Shown here one piece after another: positions 39,053-48,288 of a DNA stretch of 64,000 bases (its first letter is position 1; every line of letters starts with the position of its first letter). Position numbers and translations under genes: made by a program. The stretch lies in the NCBI RefSeq assembly GCF_003428885.1, contig NZ_QQRU01000002.1, forward strand, positions 165,503-229,502. The letters are read 5' to 3'. This DNA is from Streptococcus sp. LQJ-218 (GTDB lineage: Bacteria > Bacillota > Bacilli > Lactobacillales > Streptococcaceae). The notes under the pieces are model-generated. The model did no database searches, was not told where the DNA came from, and was given only the letters and a program-made list of their open reading frames with translations.

Positions 39053-39305
39053 CAATACTTAAAATCTCTCCTACATTTATTTTGACATTAGCAAAGACAT
39101 TATCTGCCTCCTGCCCTGCCACTTCCAGCGCTTCTTTGAGAATGCGCATAAGCTCATCAAACTCCCCTTCCAAGACTGTTTCAAATGGTGTCACCACCAT
39201 CGTCACTTCTTGAGCTTGCAGATAAGCGATGATCTGATCGATAACAGCAATCCGATCAATCCCCTGTGATAGGGGTAAAACTTGCAAGGCAATGCTTGCT
39301 TTCAT
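39015..39305 (-). CDS. Small thiamine-binding domain protein (YkoF/YqgV-like)
   Basis: The protein has 96 aa. The MTH1187/YkoF-like fold (thiamine-binding family) is suggested by the pattern IALQVLPL..IDRIAVIDQIIAYL and VTPFETVLEGEFDELM. I chose ATG at 39305, which follows GAGGAGG; an in-frame extension to 39377 would run through the riboswitch terminator. First gene after the TPP riboswitch; the cytoplasmic protein probably binds HMP or thiamine, with an exact role unknown. Confidence 0.82.
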   Translation of the reverse strand: MKASIALQVLPLSQGIDRIAVIDQIIAYLQAQEVTMVVTPFETVLEGEFDELMRILKEALEVAGQEADNVFANVKINVGEILSIDEKLEKYTETTH

Positions 39306-39341
39306 AACAACCTCCTCTTCTCGTTTTCCTTTGACAAAAAG

Positions 39342-39373
39342 AAAAACCTTTGCCATATCATATATGGAAAAGG
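39342..39373 (-). terminator. Expression-platform terminator of the TPP riboswitch
   Basis: Minus-strand stem CCTTTTCCATAT (39362-39373) / ATATGGCAAAGG (39347-39358) followed by TTTTT, between the riboswitch and the first gene. TPP binding should favour it. Confidence 0.85.
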
Positions 39374-39390
39374 TCAAGAGTAGACTAAGT

Positions 39391-39470
<80 letters not shown>

Positions 39471-39486
39471 TATATTATGTGGATAT

Positions 39487-39515
39487 ATGATAGCGCAAAA
39501 TAAAAAAAATGTCAA
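39487..39515 (-). promoter_or_regulatory. Promoter of the TPP-riboswitch operon
   Basis: -35 TTGACA (39510-39515), 17-nt spacer, -10 TATCAT (39487-39492) on the minus strand, about 15 nt before the riboswitch. Confidence 0.8.
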
Positions 39516-39534
39516 GGAAACTGCTTACAGAAAA

Positions 39535-39556
39535 GAGTAGGAAAAATTTCCTACTC
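39535..39556 (-). terminator. cbpD terminator
   Basis: Stem GAGTAGG / CCTACTC with an 8-nt loop and TTTT on the minus strand. Confidence 0.7.
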
Positions 39557-39563
39557 CCATTTT

Positions 39564-40682
39564 CTATACTCGCTCGCCATCACTATTTACTCTGTAGCCA
39601 TCGACCGTCGTATTAACAGCTAAGGCACCTGAAGAGTAAGAATAATACCACTTACCAGAGACTTGATACCAGCCTGTTTTCATTGCCCCTGAACTATCCA
39701 GATAATACCAAACTCCATTTTCCTTTAACCATCCTGTCTGCATTTCACCAGATGATTTCAGATAATACCAGCTAGAACCATCCTTCAACCAGCCTGTTGA
39801 TTTAGAACCATTTGATTTGAAATGATACCAACTACCATTTATTTTCTTCCAACCAACAGTTGAACTGTTATTGGATCCATAGTTGGAGCTATTTCCTGAT
39901 TGATTCTGATAATTCTGTGAAGAAGTCACACTCTCTAGCTGGATATAACGACGACTTCCGTTATAAGCCGTATAACTCAACCACTTGTATCCATCTTTTT
40001 CGAGAATTTGATCATAATGAACATTCTCCCCAGGATAATAGTAATCAATCGCAGTTGCGCTAGCTAGAGGCTGATTTTTGATAGCAGCCTTAGCCTTAAA
40101 ATAATGTGTTCCCCCTGTTGAAGTTGAGGATTGACTATTTCCAACACTGCCACCAGCCAAATCTTTAAAATGAATAAAACCGGTCATAGTATTGGCCTTC
40201 ACGACGCGCTTGTTATAAGATTCCCTCATTCCATAATTGTATTCTTCAATCTCAATCTCATCTCCCACTACATTTGATACCCAGGCAACATGACCATAAG
40301 TTCCTGCAGTAGACCAAGCAATGGAGCCAATAGCTGGTGTATTATCTACACGATACCCTTCACGACGAGCACGATAACCCCATTCATTCGCATTTCCATA
40401 AGCAGCCGGAATCTCAAAACCATTGACATTACTCAAACGAAAGGCTGCAAAAGAAGTACATTGACGAGAATACATGCGCCACTTATCAATCTCCTGGCTC
40501 CCATTTTTATAATGAGCAGGATAATCATCCCCACGCGCAATTGATCTATTTCCTCCCGAATAAGCATATACACTATTACCCGCTGCTAGCATCATTCCTA
40601 CTACTAAAAAAGGAACAACCTTTTTAACTGATTTTCTAAAAGAAAATCTTGTCTCTGTTACTGTAAATGGTGAAATTTTCAT
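39564..40682 (-). CDS. cbpD: Choline-binding murein hydrolase CbpD (competence fratricide)
   Basis: The secreted protein has 372 aa. The signal peptide (about 1-40, ending SVYA) is followed by a CHAP domain (about 50-165; catalytic Cys in RQCTSFAAF, His in YGHVAWVS), one SH3b domain (about 185-255) and four choline-binding repeats (about 275-372, GWKKINGSWYHFKSNGS and similar). CbpD cleaves peptidoglycan of non-competent siblings. The pneumococcal form that I recall has about 448 aa with two SH3b domains, so this is the single-SH3b form. GGAGG precedes the ATG, and a com-box lies upstream. Confidence 0.95.
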   Translation of the reverse strand: MKISPFTVTETRFSFRKSVKKVVPFLVVGMMLAAGNSVYAYSGGNRSIARGDDYPAHYKNGSQEIDKWRMYSRQCTSFAAFRLSNVNGFEIPAAYGNANEWGYRARREGYRVDNTPAIGSIAWSTAGTYGHVAWVSNVVGDEIEIEEYNYGMRESYNKRVVKANTMTGFIHFKDLAGGSVGNSQSSTSTGGTHYFKAKAAIKNQPLASATAIDYYYPGENVHYDQILEKDGYKWLSYTAYNGSRRYIQLESVTSSQNYQNQSGNSSNYGSNNSSTVGWKKINGSWYHFKSNGSKSTGWLKDGSSWYYLKSSGEMQTGWLKENGVWYYLDSSGAMKTGWYQVSGKWYYSYSSGALAVNTTVDGYRVNSDGERV

Positions 40683-40731
40683 TCATCCTCCTTGAAAAAT
40701 AATATAAGTCGAAGATTGCCTTCACTTAAAC

Positions 40732-40739
40732 TATTCGGA
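40732..40739 (-). promoter_or_regulatory. com-box (SigX/ComX site) of cbpD
   Basis: TCCGAATA on the minus strand, fitting TNCGAATA, 49 nt before the cbpD start. It implies late-competence expression. Confidence 0.85.
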
Positions 40740-40749
40740 GAAAAAAGAA

Positions 40750-40773
40750 AAAGTGAGAAAATTTTCTCACTTT
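40750..40773 (-). terminator. Terminator after veg
   Basis: A perfect 12-bp self-complementary arm pair (AAAGTGAGAAAA / TTTTCTCACTTT) with T residues, overlapping the veg stop and lying just before the cbpD com-box. Confidence 0.75.
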
Positions 40774-41038
40774 AGTCAAGATAATGGATTAGATTTTTTT
40801 CGGTAAGGATATCTGAGTAAGTAAAGGATTCAACGTAAACATTAGCTTGTTTATCTCCTTCAACATTTCCAAATTCAACGATAAATAGGGATGGATAAAT
40901 CTCAATTAACTTACCCAATCTATTTTTTTGACGCTTACGACCATTCTCCAAAGTCATTTCTACGACTTGTCCCTCATGTGCCTTGATTTCTTCTTTGATT
41001 TTTTTCATCTTGGCTACATCTGTAAATGCATCTGACAT
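40772..41038 (-). CDS. veg: Veg-family protein
   Basis: The small basic protein of 88 aa has the Veg-domain pattern (IKEEIKAHEGQVVEMTLENGR; YPSLFIVEF; TYSDILTE). In Bacillus, Veg stimulates biofilm gene expression; its role in streptococci is not established. Two bases after dnaB, so it is probably co-transcribed. Confidence 0.88.
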   Translation of the reverse strand: MSDAFTDVAKMKKIKEEIKAHEGQVVEMTLENGRKRQKNRLGKLIEIYPSLFIVEFGNVEGDKQANVYVESFTYSDILTEKNLIHYLD

Positions 41039-41040
41039 CT

Positions 41041-42393
41041 TTATGCCTCCCTCTTTGAGATACTTGAAAATTTATTGTATTCTTTTTGGAAAATTAATTC
41101 CACCGTTCCACGAGCTCCACTACGGTTTTTCTCGATAATAACTTCTACCTTATTATTTGGTATGCCTTCCTCTTCTTCACCACCACGCTCATAGTAGTCG
41201 TCGCGATAAAGAAAGGCTACGATATCAGCGTCCTGCTCAATAGACCCAGATTCACGAATATCAGACAAGACCGGTCTCTTATCCTGACGTTGTTCTACAC
41301 CACGAGACAACTGACTCAGAGCGATTACTGGAACTTTCAGTTCCTTAGCTAAAATTTTCAACTGACGTGAAATTTCTGAAACCTCTTGTTGACGATTTTC
41401 CCGGCCAGTCCCCGTGATAAGCTGCAAATAGTCTATTAAAATCAAACCAAGATTTCCAGTTTCTTGAGCCAGCTTACGAGAACGAGAACGAATCTCTGTA
41501 ATCCGAATCCCTGGCGTATCATCGATATAGATACTGGCGTTAGCTAGATTCCCTTGAGCAATGGTATATTTTTGCCACTCCTCATCAGTCAATTGACCCG
41601 TACGGATAGAATGGGATTCCACCAAACCTTCTGCCGCCAGCATACGATCCACTAGACTTTCCGCACCCATTTCGAGAGAAAAAATAGCAACCGTTTTGTC
41701 CAACTTAGTTCCAATGTTCTGAGCGATATTCAAGGCAAAGGCTGTCTTACCAACTGCCGGACGAGCTGCTAGAATAATCAACTCCTCCTCATGCAAACCA
41801 GTTGTCATATGGTCCAAATCACGATAGCCTGTCGCAATACCTGTTATATCGGTCGTTTGTTGCGAGCGGGCTTCCAAATTTCCAAAGTTGACATTCAGCA
41901 CATCTCGAATATTCTTAAATCCACTTCGATTAGCATTTTCGCTGACATCAATCAGGCCTTTTTCTGCCTGAGCAATGATTTCATCAGCTGGTTGCGAAGC
42001 CTCGTAAGCTTGATTGACAGACTCTGTCAACTTGGAGATTAAACGACGTAGCATTGCTTTTTCTGCAACAATCTTGGCATAATACTCCGCATTAGCAGAA
42101 GTTGGCACAGAATTGACAATCTCAACCAAGTAAGACAGGCCACCGATATTCTGTAAATCACCTTGATTATCAAGAATAGTACGAACCGTTGTTGCATCTA
42201 TAGCATCGCCACGATCGGATAAATCGACCATAGCTTGGAAAATCAAACGATGGGCATATTTAAAAAAGTCCCGAGACTCAATATATTCTCGCACAAAAAC
42301 AAGCTTACTCTCATCAATAAAGATAGCCCCTAAAACGGATTGCTCAGCTAAGATATCTTGAGGTTGTACTCGTAACTCTTCTACTTCTGCCAT
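41041..42393 (-). CDS. dnaB: Replicative DNA helicase DnaB
   Basis: The hexameric helicase has 450 aa (also named dnaC in some Gram-positives). N-domain about 10-110 (PQDILAEQSVLGAIF); RecA-like domain from about 180 with Walker A AARPAVGKTAFALNIA and ILIDYLQLI. It unwinds DNA at the fork. Lies between rplI and veg in the usual rplI-dnaB order. Confidence 0.97.
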   Translation of the reverse strand: MAEVEELRVQPQDILAEQSVLGAIFIDESKLVFVREYIESRDFFKYAHRLIFQAMVDLSDRGDAIDATTVRTILDNQGDLQNIGGLSYLVEIVNSVPTSANAEYYAKIVAEKAMLRRLISKLTESVNQAYEASQPADEIIAQAEKGLIDVSENANRSGFKNIRDVLNVNFGNLEARSQQTTDITGIATGYRDLDHMTTGLHEEELIILAARPAVGKTAFALNIAQNIGTKLDKTVAIFSLEMGAESLVDRMLAAEGLVESHSIRTGQLTDEEWQKYTIAQGNLANASIYIDDTPGIRITEIRSRSRKLAQETGNLGLILIDYLQLITGTGRENRQQEVSEISRQLKILAKELKVPVIALSQLSRGVEQRQDKRPVLSDIRESGSIEQDADIVAFLYRDDYYERGGEEEEGIPNNKVEVIIEKNRSGARGTVELIFQKEYNKFSSISKREA

Positions 42394-42436
42394 CAGACTT
42401 CCCCTCCTGTTACAATCTTGTCAAGAAGGTGTAAAC

Positions 42437-42889
42437 TTATCCTTCTTTCACACGAAGATTGATTACACTTGTGATATCTTGATAGATTTTCACTGGTACA
42501 TCAATCAAACCAACTGCTCGAATCGGAGCTTGTACTTGGATATGACGTTTATCAATCTTAATTCCAAATTGCTTTTGCAATTCTTCTGCAATCTTTTTAT
42601 TGGTAATAGAACCAAAAATACGGCCATCTGGACCAACCTTTTCAATAAATTCTACAACTGTGTCTTCTGCTTCAAGTTGAGCTTTAATTGCTTTTGCTTC
42701 TGCAATCATCTCAGCGTGAGCTTTTTCTTCTGATTTTTGTTTACCACGAAGTTCACCTACAGCTTGAGCAGTTGCTTCTTTTGCTAAATTCTTCTTGATA
42801 AGAAAGTTTTGTGCATACCCTGTTGGTACTTCCTTAATTTCACCTTTTTTACCTTTTCCTTTAACATCTGCCAAAAAGATTACTTTCAT
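42437..42889 (-). CDS. rplI: 50S ribosomal protein L9
   Basis: The ribosomal protein has 150 aa, with the N-terminal signature [20 protein letters not shown] region and [10 protein letters not shown]. It overlaps the end of pde1 by 4 nt and precedes dnaB by 43 bp. Confidence 0.98.
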   Translation of the reverse strand: MKVIFLADVKGKGKKGEIKEVPTGYAQNFLIKKNLAKEATAQAVGELRGKQKSEEKAHAEMIAEAKAIKAQLEAEDTVVEFIEKVGPDGRIFGSITNKKIAEELQKQFGIKIDKRHIQVQAPIRAVGLIDVPVKIYQDITSVINLRVKEG

Positions 42890-44859
42890 TCTTCTTTCTC
42901 CTTTTCCTTTATTTCATTTAATACAATTTCTGTCAGTTTTTCACTTACTTCTGACAAGGTTAAATCCTTAATTTGAGCTGCTGCCAAATTAAAGTGACCT
43001 CCACCTCCCAGCTCCTCCATGATTCGTTGTACATTCAGTTTACTACGACTTCGAGCTGAAATAGAGATAAATCCTTGTGTATTCTTCGCAAGAACAAAAC
43101 TCGCTTCAATACCTGACATAGCTAACATAGCATCTGCTGCCTTACTAATAACAACTGTATCATAGCATTTCGAGTCCTTAGCCTCTGCTATTAGTACATC
43201 TGAAACTAATTTACGCCCCTGTAAAATAAGTTCATTGACCTCACGATATTCTTCAAAATCTGTCGCAGCGATTTCCTGGATAGCAATACTATCGCTTCCT
43301 CTAGTTCTGAGATAGCTAGCAACATCAAATGTTCGACTGGTAACTCGCGAGGTGAAATTTTTAGTATCCAACATCATACCAGCCATCAAGACACTTGCTT
43401 GCATACGAGTCAGACGATTTTTCTTAGAATTTTGGAACTGAATCAATTCCGTTACCAACTCACTGGCACTACTTGCACCACTTTCTATATAAGTGATAAC
43501 TGCATTGTCTGGAAAATCCTGATCCCTGCGGTGATGGTCAATAACAATGGTTTGGGTAAACAAATCATAAAAATCTTTTGATAGAGTTAAAGCTGTCTTT
43601 GAATGATCTACAAGAATCAACAAAGAACGATTGGTCACCATTCCCATTGCATCTTTAACAGACAACAACTTCGTAACTCCCTCTTTTTCTAAGAATGAAA
43701 CAGCTCGTTCAATATCTGGAGACATTTGTTCTTCGTCATAAAGAGCATAGCTATTTTCAGTCACATTGCTGGCAAATAATTGCATACCTACAGCAGAGCC
43801 CAAAGCATCCATATCTAGATTTTTGTGACCAACAACAAAAACCTGATCCACACTTCGAATCTTATCTGAAATAGCTGTCATCATAGCGCGCGTACGAGTC
43901 CGTGTACGTTTGGTTGAGGCAGCAGACCCACCACCAAAATAAACTGGATTTTTTGTTTCTTCGTTTTCCTTGACAACCACCTGGTCGCCACCACGCACTT
44001 CAGCCAAGTTCAAGTTGAGCAAAGCAACTTTCCCTATTTCATCATGATTTCCATCACCATAAGAAAATCCCATACTTAGGGTCAATGGTAACTGTCTCTG
44101 TTTCGACTCTTCTCTAAAAGCATCGATAACTGAAAATTTATCACTCATCAATTCCTCAAGTACCGTATAGTCCGTAAATAGATAAAAACGGTCCATACTC
44201 ACTCGACGGGAGAACATGACATGTTTTCCAGCAAATTCTGAAATAAAATTGGCTACAAAACTATTAATATGACTGATATCAGACTCCGATGTTTCATTTT
44301 CTAAATCATCATAGTTGTCAACTGAGATAATCCCAATCACAGGTCTACTCGTAACTAACTCAACAGTCGCTTCGTATTCTCCAGACACATCAAAGAAGTA
44401 AAGAACTCCAGATACCTTGTCCATATGAACAGAGTAACGGGTCTCACCCAAGGTGGCGTAAGAACCAGGATTCCCCACAGAAGCCTTGATAATAGTCTGA
44501 ATTAAGGTTATATCAATCTCTCCCTCTTCAGTCGTTAGAATTAGCTCTGCATACGGATTAAACCATTCAACTTCACCAGTTGATAAGTCTAATTTAATAA
44601 CCCCAACAGGCATCTGTTCTAACAAGGTTGTCAAACTATCCTCAGCTTGATGGTTTAGATACTGGATTTGTTCTACCTCACTCCTTGAGTAGTAGTCTCT
44701 CTGATGGATGAATAATAAACTATAAGAACCCAAAATAAGTAGCAAAAGAAATAGCGTTACCAGTGTATTCGTTACAAAAACAAGTTGCACAGATAGCACT
44801 ACGAAAGCTACTATTCCTAATATTATGGGGAAAATAGGATTTACATAAAATTTTTTCAT
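42886..44859 (-). CDS. pde1: c-di-AMP phosphodiesterase, GdpP/Pde1 type
   Basis: The membrane protein has 657 aa. It has two N-terminal helices (about 10-55), a PAS-like region, a degenerate GGDEF domain and DHH/DHHA1 phosphodiesterase domains ([16 protein letters not shown] near 345; [22 protein letters not shown] near the end). It hydrolyses c-di-AMP. I chose ATG at 44859, which follows AGAGG and gives the family length; the longer reading from 44931 adds 24 residues without support. It overlaps rplI by 4 nt. Confidence 0.94.
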   Translation of the reverse strand: MKKFYVNPIFPIILGIVAFVVLSVQLVFVTNTLVTLFLLLLILGSYSLLFIHQRDYYSRSEVEQIQYLNHQAEDSLTTLLEQMPVGVIKLDLSTGEVEWFNPYAELILTTEEGEIDITLIQTIIKASVGNPGSYATLGETRYSVHMDKVSGVLYFFDVSGEYEATVELVTSRPVIGIISVDNYDDLENETSESDISHINSFVANFISEFAGKHVMFSRRVSMDRFYLFTDYTVLEELMSDKFSVIDAFREESKQRQLPLTLSMGFSYGDGNHDEIGKVALLNLNLAEVRGGDQVVVKENEETKNPVYFGGGSAASTKRTRTRTRAMMTAISDKIRSVDQVFVVGHKNLDMDALGSAVGMQLFASNVTENSYALYDEEQMSPDIERAVSFLEKEGVTKLLSVKDAMGMVTNRSLLILVDHSKTALTLSKDFYDLFTQTIVIDHHRRDQDFPDNAVITYIESGASSASELVTELIQFQNSKKNRLTRMQASVLMAGMMLDTKNFTSRVTSRTFDVASYLRTRGSDSIAIQEIAATDFEEYREVNELILQGRKLVSDVLIAEAKDSKCYDTVVISKAADAMLAMSGIEASFVLAKNTQGFISISARSRSKLNVQRIMEELGGGGHFNLAAAQIKDLTLSEVSEKLTEIVLNEIKEKEKEE

Positions 44860-44948
44860 TCCAAACCTCTTGGCACCCATTATACCATAATAACCACCAA
44901 AAAGCGACTTTTTAAAAGTGTAATCAGTCATTCTATCAATTATAAGAA

Positions 44949-44982
44949 AAAGGTAGGTTTACAATCTAGTAAACCTACCTTT
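44949..44982 (-). terminator. hpf terminator
   Basis: Perfect 14-bp stem AAAGGTAGGTTTAC / GTAAACCTACCTTT with T residues, 14 bp after the hpf stop. Confidence 0.85.
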
Positions 44983-44995
44983 ACACATATTAAAA

Positions 44996-45544
44996 TTAAG
45001 ATTCTTTAACTTCTAACAAACCAATTTCGCCATCCTCACGACGATAAATCACATTAGTTGTTTGATCTTCAACATCCACATAGATAAAGAAATCATGTCC
45101 CAACAAATCCATTTGTAGAATAGCTTCTTCCAAATCCATTGGTTTTAAATCAATTTGTTTTGAACGAACAACTCTAGACTGGACAACATTTGAATCTTCC
45201 ACCAAAGCATCTGTAAATAATTTACTAGTTGCTACCTTATTTTTATTTTTACGCTCGATTTTTGTTTTATTTTTACGAATCTGACGTTCAATTTTATCAG
45301 TTACAAGGTCAATTGAGCCATACATATCTTGAGACACATCTTCTGCACGAAGAGTAATTGAGCCAAGTGGAATCGTTACTTCTACTTTAGCAGTTTTTTC
45401 ACGATATACCTTCAAGTTTACTCGAGCATCCAACTCTTGTTCAGCTTGAAAATACTTTTCGATCTTTTCGAGTTTAGAAACTACATAATTGCGAATTGCT
45501 TCTGTTACTTCTAGGTTTTCACCACGGATACTATATTTAATCAT
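44996..45544 (-). CDS. hpf: Ribosome hibernation promoting factor, long form
   Basis: The protein has 182 aa. An N-terminal ribosome-binding domain (about 1-100) with LEVTEAIRNYVVSKLEKIEKYF is followed by a C-terminal dimerisation domain (about 125-182) with KPMDLEEAILQMDLLGHDFF. The long form dimerises 70S ribosomes into 100S particles in stationary phase. It has its own promoter and terminator and follows the comF genes. Confidence 0.95.
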   Translation of the reverse strand: MIKYSIRGENLEVTEAIRNYVVSKLEKIEKYFQAEQELDARVNLKVYREKTAKVEVTIPLGSITLRAEDVSQDMYGSIDLVTDKIERQIRKNKTKIERKNKNKVATSKLFTDALVEDSNVVQSRVVRSKQIDLKPMDLEEAILQMDLLGHDFFIYVDVEDQTTNVIYRREDGEIGLLEVKES

Positions 45545-45585
45545 ATAAGTACCTTCTTTCTAAACATTTTTATTTTTCTAACTAT

Positions 45586-45614
45586 ATTATAACGCTTTCA
45601 TTTTCATTTTGCAA
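45586..45614 (-). promoter_or_regulatory. hpf promoter
   Basis: -35 TTGCAA (45609-45614), 17-nt spacer, -10 TATAAT (45586-45591) on the minus strand. ATGAAAGCGTTATAA within it is a partial cre match. Confidence 0.7.
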
Positions 45615-45623
45615 ATTTTTTCC

Positions 45624-46286
45624 TCATCTTACGAGAGAAAATGTTTTTACATCTTCAGCACCAGCTTCTTCCAACAGTTTCTTCACACGATTTATAGTAG
45701 ATCCAGTAGTATAAATATCATCTATAAGTAAGATTTTTTTAGGAATAGTGACTCTACTTTTAATAAAGAAAGGAAGTTCTGTTGCCAAGCGTTCTGAACG
45801 ATTTTTCGAAGAACTGGCTCGCTCTTCTCTCTTCTCTAGTAAGTCTTGAAAAGAGAACCCAGCTGCTTCAACAAAACCTTCAACCTGGTTAAATCCCCTC
45901 TCAAGCAATCTCTCAGGACTTAGGGGAATTACGACAAATTGATACTCTTTGTACTTTTTCAACTCCTCATTTAAAAATGAAGCGAACACTTTTCTTAAAA
46001 GGAAGTCTCCATCAAACTTATACCTACTGAAAAAATCCTTCATAACTTGATTGTAAGTAAAAATCGCTCTATGACTGACCTCAACTCCTTCTTTACACCA
46101 AAATTGACAATCTTTACACTTTGTTGACAAGCCTTTTTTCATACAATTTGGACAGTACTCCTCTCCAATTCTCTCAAAAGTGGAAGCACAGTCTGAACAA
46201 AGATAGGAGTCATCATTCCTCAGAAGTAATAGACTCCTGAAAGTTAAAATAGTCTTCATAGTTTGCCCACATAACAAGCACTTCAT
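45624..46286 (-). CDS. comFC: Competence protein ComFC (phosphoribosyltransferase fold)
   Basis: The product has 220 aa. N-terminal CxxC zinc pairs (CLLCGQ, CSDCAS, CPNCMKKG) precede a PRTase domain with ILLIDDIYTTGST. It works with ComFA in DNA uptake during transformation. It overlaps comFA by 4 nt, so it is under the same com-box. Confidence 0.93.
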   Translation of the reverse strand: MKCLLCGQTMKTILTFRSLLLLRNDDSYLCSDCASTFERIGEEYCPNCMKKGLSTKCKDCQFWCKEGVEVSHRAIFTYNQVMKDFFSRYKFDGDFLLRKVFASFLNEELKKYKEYQFVVIPLSPERLLERGFNQVEGFVEAAGFSFQDLLEKREERASSSKNRSERLATELPFFIKSRVTIPKKILLIDDIYTTGSTINRVKKLLEEAGAEDVKTFSLVR

Positions 46287-47581
46287 AGACCCGCCTCCTT
46301 ATTCATCTGCTGAATTTCCTTAATTGCCTTCTTGATTGAAGCATTTATCCCATCATGGAAGAAAAGCAAATCTCCTGTCGGTCTATCCATGCTTCGCCCA
46401 ACTCGGCCACCAATCTGAATCAAGCTAGACTTTGTAAACAGGCGATGATTGGCCTCTACTACGAAAACGTCAACACAAGGGAAGGTAACTCCACGCTCCA
46501 ATATCGTCGTACTGATAAGTATTGTCAGTTCTCTATCTCGAAATGCTTGTACCTGCTCTAATCGATTTTCTGTGATAGAAGATACAAAGCCAATTTTCTC
46601 ATTTGGAAATTGCTCCTGTAAGATTTCTTTTAACTGTTCCCCTTTCTTAATCTCTGAAGCAAAAATGAGTAACGGATAAGCTGTCTTTCTCTGCTTCTCA
46701 ATATAGAACTTTAACTTTGGTGACAACCTATTTTTCTCTAAACAGTGATTAAAATCCGATAACCAGACAGGCTTAGGAATAATCAAAGGATTTCCATGAA
46801 ATCGTCTTGGCAAGCTCAATCGTTTTAATTCCCCTAAACGGACCTTCCTATCTAATTCATCGGTAGAAGTCGCTGTTAAAAAAATTCTCAAGCCATTTTT
46901 CTTTACACTATTCTTAACAGCGTAGTAAAGCGTAGGATTGTCAACATAAGGAAAAGCATCTACTTCATCCACTATCAGCAAATCAAAAGCTTGATAAAAC
47001 TTTAATAGCTGGTGAGTGGTTGCTACAACTAAAGGTGTACGAAAATAGGGATCCGATTCCCCATGTAGTAGTGCTATCTCACAAGCAAAATCCTGTTGCA
47101 ATCGCTTATACAGTTCCAAACACACATCAATTCTAGGGCTGGCCAAACAAACTGCACCACCTTCATCAATCACTTTGGCCACAACTTGGTAAATCATCTC
47201 TGTCTTTCCAGCTCCTGTTACAGCGTGAACCAAGGTTGGCTCTTGCTTTTCTACCGCTTGAAGCAGTCCTTCTGATACTTTTTCTTGAAAAGGAGTTAAT
47301 TGACCGCACCATGTAAGAACATCTTGCTTCGGAAAATCCTCCTGCGGAAAATAGTATAAAGTTTGATCACTCCTGACTCGCTTCATCAGTAAACATTCCC
47401 TACAATAGTAAGCACCGATGGGCAAAGACCATTCTTCTAGAATAGAACTATTACAACGTTGACAGAAAAGTTTCCCTTTCTCCTTTCTCATTGCTGGAAG
47501 TTTCTCCGCCAACTGACGATCCTCTTCTGATAATTCATTCTCAGTAAACAAACGACCGAGATAATTTGGATTTACTTTCAT
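46283..47581 (-). CDS. comFA: Competence DNA-uptake helicase-like ATPase ComFA
   Basis: The SF2-type ATPase has 432 aa. A zinc-finger region (CQRCN...CRECLL) precedes Walker A VTGAGKTEMIYQV, the DEVDAF box, and the C-terminal GGRVGRSMDRP motif VI. It is thought to pull single-stranded DNA into the cytoplasm. The com-box TACGAATA ends only 7 nt before this ATG, so the message is leaderless or the true start is further in. Confidence 0.93.
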   Translation of the reverse strand: MKVNPNYLGRLFTENELSEEDRQLAEKLPAMRKEKGKLFCQRCNSSILEEWSLPIGAYYCRECLLMKRVRSDQTLYYFPQEDFPKQDVLTWCGQLTPFQEKVSEGLLQAVEKQEPTLVHAVTGAGKTEMIYQVVAKVIDEGGAVCLASPRIDVCLELYKRLQQDFACEIALLHGESDPYFRTPLVVATTHQLLKFYQAFDLLIVDEVDAFPYVDNPTLYYAVKNSVKKNGLRIFLTATSTDELDRKVRLGELKRLSLPRRFHGNPLIIPKPVWLSDFNHCLEKNRLSPKLKFYIEKQRKTAYPLLIFASEIKKGEQLKEILQEQFPNEKIGFVSSITENRLEQVQAFRDRELTILISTTILERGVTFPCVDVFVVEANHRLFTKSSLIQIGGRVGRSMDRPTGDLLFFHDGINASIKKAIKEIQQMNKEAGL

Positions 47582-47588
47582 ACTTCTT

Positions 47589-47596
47589 TATTCGTA
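47589..47596 (-). promoter_or_regulatory. com-box (SigX/ComX site) of comFA-comFC
   Basis: TACGAATA on the minus strand, an exact match to the streptococcal com-box. Confidence 0.85.
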
Positions 47597-47625
47597 AAAA
47601 CCTAGCGCTTTAGATCATTTTTTAG

Positions 47626-47631
47626 TACAAT
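47626..47631 (+). promoter_or_regulatory. Candidate -10 of yigZ
   Basis: TACAAT ends 6 nt before the yigZ ATG. There is no clear -35 and no Shine-Dalgarno sequence, so transcription probably begins at or next to the start codon. Confidence 0.4.
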
Positions 47632-47637
47632 TTAATT

Positions 47638-48273
47638 ATGGAATTTAGAACAATTAAAGAGGACGGACAAGTCCAAGAAGAAATTAAAAAATCACGCTTT
47701 ATCTGTCATGCCAAGCGCGTTTATAGTGAAGAAGAGGCTCGTAACTTCATTACAGCCATCAAAAAAGAACACTACAAAGCGACGCATAACTGCTCTGCCT
47801 TCATTATTGGAGAACGTAGTGAAATCAAACGTACAAGTGATGATGGTGAGCCCAGTGGTACTGCTGGTGTTCCCATGCTTGGGGTACTAGAAAATCACAA
47901 TCTTACTAATGTCTGTGTTGTAGTAACACGCTATTTTGGAGGCATTAAGCTAGGCGCTGGAGGACTGATTCGTGCTTACGCTGGCAGTGTTGCCTTAGCC
48001 GTCAAGGAAATTGGCATCATTGAAATAAAGGAACAGGCGGGCATTGCTATTCAAATGTCTTACGCTCAGTACCAAGAATATAATAACTTCCTTAAAGAAC
48101 ATGATCTCATGGAACTTGAGACAAACTTTACAGATAAAGTCGATACGATGATTTATGTTGATAAAGAAGAAAAAGAAAATATTAAAGCTGCTCTTGTAGA
48201 GTTTTTTAATGGAAAAGTTACTTTAACTGATCAAGGTTTACGAGAAGTTGAAGTTCCTGTAAACTTAGTGTAA
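47638..48273 (+). CDS. yigZ: YigZ/IMPACT-family protein
   Basis: The protein has 211 aa. The N-terminal IMPACT domain (about 15-130) contains KATHNCSAFIIG, SDDGEPSGTAGVPML and RYFGGIKLGAGGLIRAY, the family hallmark. The C-terminal domain resembles EF-G domain V. Molecular role uncertain; linked to translation or RNA in the family. Divergent from comFA. Confidence 0.93.
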   Translation: MEFRTIKEDGQVQEEIKKSRFICHAKRVYSEEEARNFITAIKKEHYKATHNCSAFIIGERSEIKRTSDDGEPSGTAGVPMLGVLENHNLTNVCVVVTRYFGGIKLGAGGLIRAYAGSVALAVKEIGIIEIKEQAGIAIQMSYAQYQEYNNFLKEHDLMELETNFTDKVDTMIYVDKEEKENIKAALVEFFNGKVTLTDQGLREVEVPVNLV

Positions 48274-48288
48274 ACAAAGGAGAAAAAT

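Noticed and set aside
39306..39377. Longer start for the thiamine-binding protein
   Set aside because: It would be encoded inside the riboswitch terminator, and the GAGGAGG site supports 39305.
44860..44931. Longer start for the c-di-AMP phosphodiesterase
   Set aside because: 24 extra residues precede the usual MKKFYV start, which has a good AGAGG site and gives the family length.
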